Source: Niabella pedocola (lineage in GTDB: Bacteria; Bacteroidota; Bacteroidia; Chitinophagales; Chitinophagaceae). Taken from it: a DNA stretch of 64,000 nucleotides. Numbering within the stretch: position 1 is the stretch's first letter; the number at the start of each line of letters is the position of its first letter. Both the position numbers and the translations under genes were made by a program. Where the stretch lies: contig NZ_JAJNEC010000005.1 of assembly GCF_021044425.1 (NCBI RefSeq), positions 1,116,001 through 1,180,000 of the forward strand, written 5' to 3'. The notes under the pieces were generated by a model. That model saw only the letters and a program-made list of their open reading frames with translations, searched no databases and had not been told where the DNA came from. Below, one piece after another: positions 58,884-64,000 of this stretch.

Positions 58884-60053
58884 TTAGCGAACTCTTTTAA
58901 AACTGCCATTGGAATATTCCAGGAAGTATAGTTTCTTGTTTTCGTAATAGTCCAGTTGATTGATTTTGCTCACCGGCTGAATATCATAATCATAAAATAC
59001 CCGGTACTCTTTACTGGCCAGCATGGCCGCAAGGTTTTTACCATATTGATTAAGCAGACGGCCAAACCGGTAGGTAAGATCGTAACTGCGAAATACCAGG
59101 TCTGAAGGCCTTGCATACATTTTTGCGTTATAGTAGCTGATGATATTCCGGCTGGCTGCATCCAGCCTGGAGCTGTAAAACGGGGTACTGTACACGAGGT
59201 CGAGCCCCTTATACTTTGAAAAATTCAGATTGTCCCAGGTAGGCATTCCCATTATGGTGATCCGGGGATAGGTTTTACTCAGTCTTGACAGCTGGGTGAG
59301 CAGTTTTTCTGAAAAGCTATTATCCAGCGATCCGATCACAAACAGCGAGGGGCGGTCTGTAAAAAGATTGGCCGTGATCTGGGCCTGCGACAGCGAATCC
59401 TTAACATCTGTAAACTTAATGTGCATGGCGGTGGTCCGGTCCAGCTTGTTGAGGGTTTCAAAAACCGATCTCAGGTAGTTCTCAGAGGCTCCTTTACGGG
59501 TAAGATAAATGATCTGCTGACCGGGATAATTCTTCTTGAGATAGGCATAGATCTGCTCCCCCTGCGTGGGCAGAGTAGGGTTCATTACCACGAAATAAGG
59601 ATTATCCCGCACATTTCCGTCGTTAGGCACTACCGCATTTACAAGCGCGATCCTTTTTGAAGCCGCCAGCTTTGATAAGCGATCCAGCTCACTGATGGCA
59701 CAGTTGGCGATGATCAGCTCCACACCGTCGGCCGCAGCCTTGTTAACCTGGCTTTCCAACGACATTTTCGCCGACTTTGAATCATAAATGTAAATATCCA
59801 GCGGAAGACTCAGCTGGTTCAGGGAATCGATGGCCATCGACGCCCCATGATAAAACTCCAGCCCGGGTATCGACGCTTTGGGAAATGATTTGCCGCTGTA
59901 GTTGTACGATCCGTCTGCTCCAAAGGCATCATCCAGGTATAAAGGGGTAAAAATGGCCATTTTATGCCGTTGCAAACCCGCTACCTGTGCCGTAACTGCC
60001 ATAACCTGGCAAAGGGCAAGGAGTACAAATAAAGATAATTTCTTCATAGTCAC
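58884..60053 (-). CDS. Periplasmic binding-fold protein next to guaA
   Basis: A 389-residue secreted protein with signal peptide (MTMKKLSLFVLLALCQVMAVTAQ). It has the type I periplasmic-binding fold of branched-chain amino acid receptors: KMAIFTPLYLDDAF at the start, GLEFYHGASMAIDSL near 63-77, VNKAAADGVELIIANCAISELDRLSKLAASKRIALVNAV, and GEQIYAYLKKNYPGQQIIYLTRKG. No transporter genes are adjacent. In some Bacteroidota relatives such domains are fused to LysM repeats; no LysM is visible here. The ligand is unknown. It follows guaA after 77 bases on the same strand. Confidence 0.75.
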   Translation of the reverse strand: MTMKKLSLFVLLALCQVMAVTAQVAGLQRHKMAIFTPLYLDDAFGADGSYNYSGKSFPKASIPGLEFYHGASMAIDSLNQLSLPLDIYIYDSKSAKMSLESQVNKAAADGVELIIANCAISELDRLSKLAASKRIALVNAVVPNDGNVRDNPYFVVMNPTLPTQGEQIYAYLKKNYPGQQIIYLTRKGASENYLRSVFETLNKLDRTTAMHIKFTDVKDSLSQAQITANLFTDRPSLFVIGSLDNSFSEKLLTQLSRLSKTYPRITIMGMPTWDNLNFSKYKGLDLVYSTPFYSSRLDAASRNIISYYNAKMYARPSDLVFRSYDLTYRFGRLLNQYGKNLAAMLASKEYRVFYDYDIQPVSKINQLDYYENKKLYFLEYSNGSFKRVR

Positions 60054-60130
60054 AAGAATATTTGATCACCTGTTCCCCGGTTCCGTTCCAGAAAGATCGA
60101 TCGGGGAAACCGGTATATTCCCAGCAAATA

Positions 60131-61666
60131 TTATTCCCATTCTATGGTAGCCGGCGGTTTGCTGCTGATATCATAAACCACGCGGTTAATTCCTCTTACA
60201 TTGTTACAGATCTCATTGGAAACATTTGCCAGGAAATCATAAGGAAGATGTGCCCAGTCTGCGGTCATTCCATCCACACTGGTTACTGCACGGAGGGCCA
60301 CGGTATACTCATACGTACGCTCGTCTCCCATTACGCCCACACTCTTCACCGGTAACAAGATTGTTCCGGCCTGCCAAACCGTTGCATACAGCCCTGTTTC
60401 TTTTAGGGCATTGATGTAAATAGCATCGGCCTCCTGTAGTAATTTGACTTTTTCTTCGGTTACTTCGCCCAGTATACGAATCGCCAGTCCCGGGCCCGGG
60501 AACGGGTGCCGGTCGATCAGTTCGGCGGGTATGCCCAGCTCCCGGCCCACTTTGCGTACCTCATCTTTAAAAAGAAAGCGCAGGGGCTCTACCAGGGACA
60601 GGTGCATTTTTTCCGGAAGACCGCCCACATTGTGGTGCGATTTGATGGTTACTGACGGGCCGTGTACCGAAACGCTTTCGATCACATCCGGGTAAATGGT
60701 TCCCTGCCCCAGGAAATCGATACCGGTTAATTGGTTGGCTTCGTCCTGGAACACGTCAATAAAAAGACGGCCGATGATCTTCCGTTTGGTTTCCGGATCG
60801 GGATTTCCCTTTAATTCTTTATAGAACGTATCCTTTGCGTCCACGCCTTTAATATTCAGGCCAAGCTGTTTGTAGGTTTCCAGCACCTGCTCAAATTCGT
60901 TTTTCCGCAATACGCCATTGTCTACAAAAATGCCATACAGCCGGCTTCCGATCGCTTTGTGGATTAGTGTAGCCGCCACGGTACTGTCTACCCCACCGCT
61001 CAACGCCATAATCACTTTACGGTCGCCGATCTTTTCACGAAGTTCATTTACCGTATCAGTAACAAAATGCGCGGGCGTCCAGTCCTGGCTGCAACCGCAG
61101 ATATCCGTAAGAAAATTCTTTAATATTTTTTTCCCTTCAATGCTGTGATACACTTCCGGGTGAAACTGCAATCCGTAAAGCGGGTGTTGTGCGCCTGAGT
61201 ATTTAAACGCTGCTACCGGTATGCTTTCCGTGGTAGCCAATACCTTAAAATCTGCAGGAAGTTCCAGGATACTATCGCCATGGCTCATCCACACCTGGCT
61301 TCTGGGTTCCACCGCTTTCATCAATGGGTCTCCGGCCTGGCCGATCTGCATCTGCGCCCTTCCGTATTCCCGTTTACTGCTTTTTTCCACCCGCCCGCCA
61401 AAGAGTTTGGTAGAAAGCTGTGCGCCGTAGCAAATGCCCAAAACCGGCACCTGGCCCAGGAGGCTTTTTATGCTGATAACCGGCGCATTTTCATCATTTA
61501 CCGAAAAGGGCGACCCTGAAAGGATAATTCCTTTTAAATTGCCGTCGAATTCAAATGATTTGGAGTAAGGAATGATTTCGCAATAAACATTGGCTTCCCT
61601 TACGCTACGCGCGATGAGCTGGGTATACTGGGAGCCAAAATCAAGTATTAAGATTTTTTCGGTCAT
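60131..61666 (-). CDS. guaA: GMP synthase (glutamine-hydrolysing)
   Basis: Converts XMP to GMP using glutamine and ATP, the last step of guanine nucleotide synthesis (511 residues). The class I glutamine amidotransferase domain has Cys79 in LGICYGAQL and the His-Glu pair in LQFHPEVYHS. The ATP-pyrophosphatase P-loop is ALSGGVDST near 223-231. The C-terminal dimerisation domain ends VVYDISSKPPATIEWE, the universal GuaA terminus. guaB lies 1.8 kb to the right, so both enzymes of the IMP-to-GMP branch are encoded in this region, though not adjacently. Confidence 0.97.
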   Translation of the reverse strand: MTEKILILDFGSQYTQLIARSVREANVYCEIIPYSKSFEFDGNLKGIILSGSPFSVNDENAPVISIKSLLGQVPVLGICYGAQLSTKLFGGRVEKSSKREYGRAQMQIGQAGDPLMKAVEPRSQVWMSHGDSILELPADFKVLATTESIPVAAFKYSGAQHPLYGLQFHPEVYHSIEGKKILKNFLTDICGCSQDWTPAHFVTDTVNELREKIGDRKVIMALSGGVDSTVAATLIHKAIGSRLYGIFVDNGVLRKNEFEQVLETYKQLGLNIKGVDAKDTFYKELKGNPDPETKRKIIGRLFIDVFQDEANQLTGIDFLGQGTIYPDVIESVSVHGPSVTIKSHHNVGGLPEKMHLSLVEPLRFLFKDEVRKVGRELGIPAELIDRHPFPGPGLAIRILGEVTEEKVKLLQEADAIYINALKETGLYATVWQAGTILLPVKSVGVMGDERTYEYTVALRAVTSVDGMTADWAHLPYDFLANVSNEICNNVRGINRVVYDISSKPPATIEWE

Positions 61667-61833
61667 GATGCGCGAAGGTAATAAAATTGCAAATCACATA
61701 GGTAGAGAATCCGGAGAACCTTTGGTTAAATTACATGGATTCTGTGTTTAAAATTTTATTTTTATAAAAAGGGGCAGTACCGGTTTCCGGTTCCGGAGAA
61801 AAACAAACGATTATAAACTTAAAAAAGCAGCGG

Positions 61834-62556
61834 ATGAAACAGTTATTTTTTTTGGCATTGGGCGCCATATTACTGGCAGGATCCTGTAATATCATTGATC
61901 AGCAACGTATTAAAGGCAATGGGAAAATTGTGAGCAAGACCTACGAGCTGAAGGATTTTAACAGCATCGATATTGGCAATGCCTCCCTGGTATTCCTCAA
62001 ACAGGATTCTGTGTTCAGCGTAAAGATCGAAACAGATGAAAACCTTTTTCAATATATTACTGCGGGTGTTCAGGAAGGAGAACTGGATATTGATGAAAAA
62101 GATGATGTAAACCTGAAACCCAGCAATGATATTAAGATTTATATTTCCATGCCGGTAGTGAAAAAGGCTGCGTTATCCGGGGCCTCTACCCTAAAAGGCG
62201 ATAATAAGATCATTCAGAACGATCCGTTTGCCCTGGATATCAGCGGGGCTTCCAATGCAACCCTCCAGGTTAAAGCGCCCACGGTGCAGGTGGATGTAAG
62301 CGGAGCTTCTACCCTGACGATTACCGGGGAAACCCGCGATATCAAAGGAGAATCCAGCGGCGCCAGCACTATTCATGCTTTTGATTTGAAAGCCGAAACC
62401 ACCAATATTGAAGCCAGCGGGGCCAGTACCGCCAATGTGTTTGCCAGCGTTCAGCTAACGGCAGATGCAAGCGGCGCCTCCAGCATTAAGTACAAAGGCA
62501 ATCCCAAGGTAAGTTCTTCTGCAAACGGAGCGGGGAGTGTAAATAAGGCGGATTGA
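61834..62556 (+). CDS. DUF2807 (head GIN domain) lipoprotein
   Basis: A 240-residue exported lipoprotein: signal MKQLFFLALGAILLAGSC with the lipidated Cys at residue 18. The mature part begins with KGNGKIVSKTYELKDFNSIDIGNAS and then shows repeating SGAS units (SGASTLKG, SGASNATLQV, SGASTLTITG, SGASTIHAF, SGASTANVF, SGASSIKYKG), one every 20 or so residues, as expected for a right-handed parallel beta-helix. The family (putative auto-transporter adhesin, head GIN domain) is widespread in Bacteroidota; a role in adhesion is assumed and not shown. Confidence 0.87.
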   Translation: MKQLFFLALGAILLAGSCNIIDQQRIKGNGKIVSKTYELKDFNSIDIGNASLVFLKQDSVFSVKIETDENLFQYITAGVQEGELDIDEKDDVNLKPSNDIKIYISMPVVKKAALSGASTLKGDNKIIQNDPFALDISGASNATLQVKAPTVQVDVSGASTLTITGETRDIKGESSGASTIHAFDLKAETTNIEASGASTANVFASVQLTADASGASSIKYKGNPKVSSSANGAGSVNKAD

Positions 62557-62750
62557 GGTTTGAGATTTCAGATTCGAGAATCGAGAATCCAGATTTGAGA
62601 TATCAGTTCCCCATATTACCGGGTAACTCAGCTTTTAGCTTTTAGCTTTCAGCATTCAGCATTCAGCGTTCAGCCATCCGTATGTAACGTCAACACTGCA
62701 TTACGGATTTGGATTTGGATTTTAGATTTTAGTGCTTAGAATTTAAAAAT
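62557..62750. repeat. Low-complexity TTCAGCATTCAGC/GAGAATCGAGAATC tract
   Basis: The gap between the convergent DUF2807 and hypothetical genes holds successive runs of GAGATTTCAGATTCGAGAATC, then TTTTAGCTTTTAGCTTTCAGC and GGATTTGGATTTT words. No gene or clear terminator is visible. Confidence 0.65.
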
Positions 62751-63304
62751 TATTCTTTATCCAGTCGCTCCCAGGCCTCCATAAGCTTTTTTTTAACCGC
62801 CGGTGGAAGACTGTCAAAATTTTTAGAATACCGGCTCTTACTGTATCCATCCGCGGCAAACGCGCTAACCGTATAAAATGCCGTACCTTTTGAAAACAGC
62901 AGGTGCACCGATTGCTGCTTCAGATCTGCGTCGGTCAGGCTGTAAATAAAATACGCATCTACACTGCCATCCGCGTCCCCGTCAAAAAAGCCTTTACGGG
63001 CATCCCAGTTCATGATAACGCCGGCATGTACCAGCATGGTATCCGCTTTTACAGTCCACCCGCTTTTTTCCCTGGAATAGCGCTGCAGATACATGGTATC
63101 CGGTTGAGCGCCTTTGGTCGCTTTTGAAAAAATGAAAACGTTTTCCTCCCGGCCCTCAATTCCGGCCTCATTCACATTCAGTAACCGGGCGCCCCGGAAT
63201 TTAAAATGGCTGTATGCTTCTGCCGCGCGCGTAATCACGCTTACCTGTGCGTGGGTAGCCGCAGAACCGGTAAGCAGCATTAATAGCAGTATTATGGATT
63301 TCAT
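62750..63304 (-). CDS. Hypothetical secreted protein
   Basis: A 184-residue protein with a clear signal peptide (MKSIILLLMLLTGSAATHAQ, cleavage after THA). The mature sequence has ITRAAEAYSHFKFRGARLLNVNEAG and MNWDARKGFFDGDADGSVDAYFIYSL, the latter with a DxDxDGSxD calcium-binding-like loop (residues about 103-112). It ends in PAVKKKLMEAWERLDKE. No family was recognised. It stands between the DUF2807 gene and guaB. Confidence 0.65.
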   Translation of the reverse strand: MKSIILLLMLLTGSAATHAQVSVITRAAEAYSHFKFRGARLLNVNEAGIEGREENVFIFSKATKGAQPDTMYLQRYSREKSGWTVKADTMLVHAGVIMNWDARKGFFDGDADGSVDAYFIYSLTDADLKQQSVHLLFSKGTAFYTVSAFAADGYSKSRYSKNFDSLPPAVKKKLMEAWERLDKE

Positions 63305-63439
63305 AGTATGTATGGTGTTTGGTGTTGATTTTTGTTTTTTGGATTTTGTTTTTTTCTTTAAAATCCGGAACCGGGAACTTATAAAAATGGGTCATGATCC
63401 ATTTACCATGCATCATGACCCATTCACTATGAACAATAA

Positions 63440-64000
63440 TTATTTCCGGCTGTAGTTCGGGGCCTCTTTGGTAACATCCACATCATGCGGATGGCTTTCG
63501 TTCATACCGGCATTGGTGATCTTTACAAACTGGGCATTCTGCAAATCCTTAATGCTCTTTGCACCGCAATAACCCATCCCTGCACGAAGTCCGCCGGTAT
63601 ACTGATAGATCACTTCTTTCAATGTTCCTTTATAAGCCACCCGGCCTTCAATACCTTCCGGTACAAATTTCTTTACATCATCTTCCGGATCCTGGAAATA
63701 GCGGTCGCTGCTGCCTTTGGCCATCGCTCCCAGCGAGCCCATGCCGCGGTATGCTTTAAACTTACGGCCTTCAAAAATGATGGTCTCACCCGGACTTTCT
63801 TCCGTGCCGGCAAAAATACTGCCCATCATAACGCAATCGGCACCCGCGGCCAGTGCCTTTACCAGGTCACCGGTATACCGGATACCACCATCGGCAATGA
63901 TCGGTACGCCTTTCCGTTTCAGGCCGGAGGCAGCCTCCATAATCGCCGTCAGCTGCGGCATGCCTGCTCCGGCAACAATACGCGTGGTACAAATGGACCC
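63440..64000 (-). CDS. guaB: Inosine-5'-monophosphate dehydrogenase, C-terminal part
   Basis: Runs off the right edge; the window holds the last 187 codons or so. IMPDH oxidises IMP to XMP with NAD+, the committed step of guanine nucleotide synthesis. The catalytic-loop cysteine is visible in GSICTTRIV at the very edge, then GVPIIADGGIRYTGDLVKALAAGADCVMMGSIFAGTEESPGE, YRGMGSLGAM (GMG phosphate loop and flap), and YTGGLRAGMGYCGA with the mobile-flap residues. The terminus ESHPHDVDVTKEAPNYSRK is typical of Bacteroidota GuaB. Confidence 0.97.
   Translation of the reverse strand, partial: GSICTTRIVAGAGMPQLTAIMEAASGLKRKGVPIIADGGIRYTGDLVKALAAGADCVMMGSIFAGTEESPGETIIFEGRKFKAYRGMGSLGAMAKGSSDRYFQDPEDDVKKFVPEGIEGRVAYKGTLKEVIYQYTGGLRAGMGYCGAKSIKDLQNAQFVKITNAGMNESHPHDVDVTKEAPNYSRK

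Noticed and set aside
58884..60053. Part of an ABC amino acid importer
   Set aside because: No permease or ATPase genes are adjacent, and the neighbours are guaA and an unrelated secreted protein.

Overview
The window reads as a stretch of chromosome from a Bacteroidota bacterium, most likely of the family Chitinophagaceae (inferred from gene content; no species is claimed). The evidence is a Bacteroidota-type (subtype iii) type VI secretion cluster, an exbB-exbD-exbD-tonB operon, a 14-subunit nuo operon with a short NuoG, TAnnTTTG-like -7 promoter elements, and gene gaps filled with TTTGAGA/TTTCAGA low-complexity DNA. Nearly all of the sequence is ordinary chromosomal coding DNA; there is no prophage, integron or CRISPR array.

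Layout. 0-5.6 kb: a FadN-like beta-oxidation enzyme, an ABC exporter pair and a TIGR01777-type epimerase. 5.6-11.3 kb: a lysine/alanine-rich histone H1-like protein, the TonB energising operon and a MacB-like permease. 11.4-26.0 kb: a complete complex I operon transcribed leftward (nuoA, B, C, D, E, F, G, H, I, J, K, L, M, N), interrupted by two foreign genes: a VOC-fold gene between nuoE and nuoF, and a GxxExxY gene framed by 30-bp inverted repeats between nuoF and nuoG. 26.1-32.9 kb: a secreted TPR protein, a PstS-like lipoprotein, a small membrane protein, a polysaccharide deacetylase, a TatD nuclease, then a tRNA-Ser(GGA) gene followed by a tandem array of about 421-bp units, each holding a damaged tRNA-Ser copy, its terminator and a GIY-YIG nuclease ORF; the array runs into a TSUP transporter that has no clear start codon.

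33.2-48.4 kb: the type VI secretion cluster, transcribed leftward: a BamE-like membrane protein, a membrane J-domain/SH3-like protein, tssE, tssF, tssG, tssN, tssK, tssO, tssP, tssH (clpV), tssB, tssC and two tssD (Hcp) genes. An NlpC/P60 lipoprotein gene sits inside it on the opposite strand, and an XRE-S24 regulator with a palindromic operator is divergent from its upstream end. VgrG (tssI), tssQ and tssR are not in the window. A decayed piece of a further tssD 3' end lies just downstream.

49.4-64 kb: housekeeping and envelope genes: ArfB-like release factor, D-aminoacyl-tRNA deacylase, MazG-like pyrophosphohydrolase, YihY/BrkB membrane protein, a GlcD-type oxidase, RecG (apparently without a normal start codon), a Wzx-like flippase, several secreted proteins, guaA, a DUF2807 lipoprotein and the C-terminal part of guaB, which runs off the right edge.

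The most interesting points are the tRNA-Ser/GIY-YIG tandem array, the inverted-repeat-bounded GxxExxY cassette inside the nuo operon, and the membrane J-domain pair and the NlpC/P60 lipoprotein embedded in the T6SS cluster.
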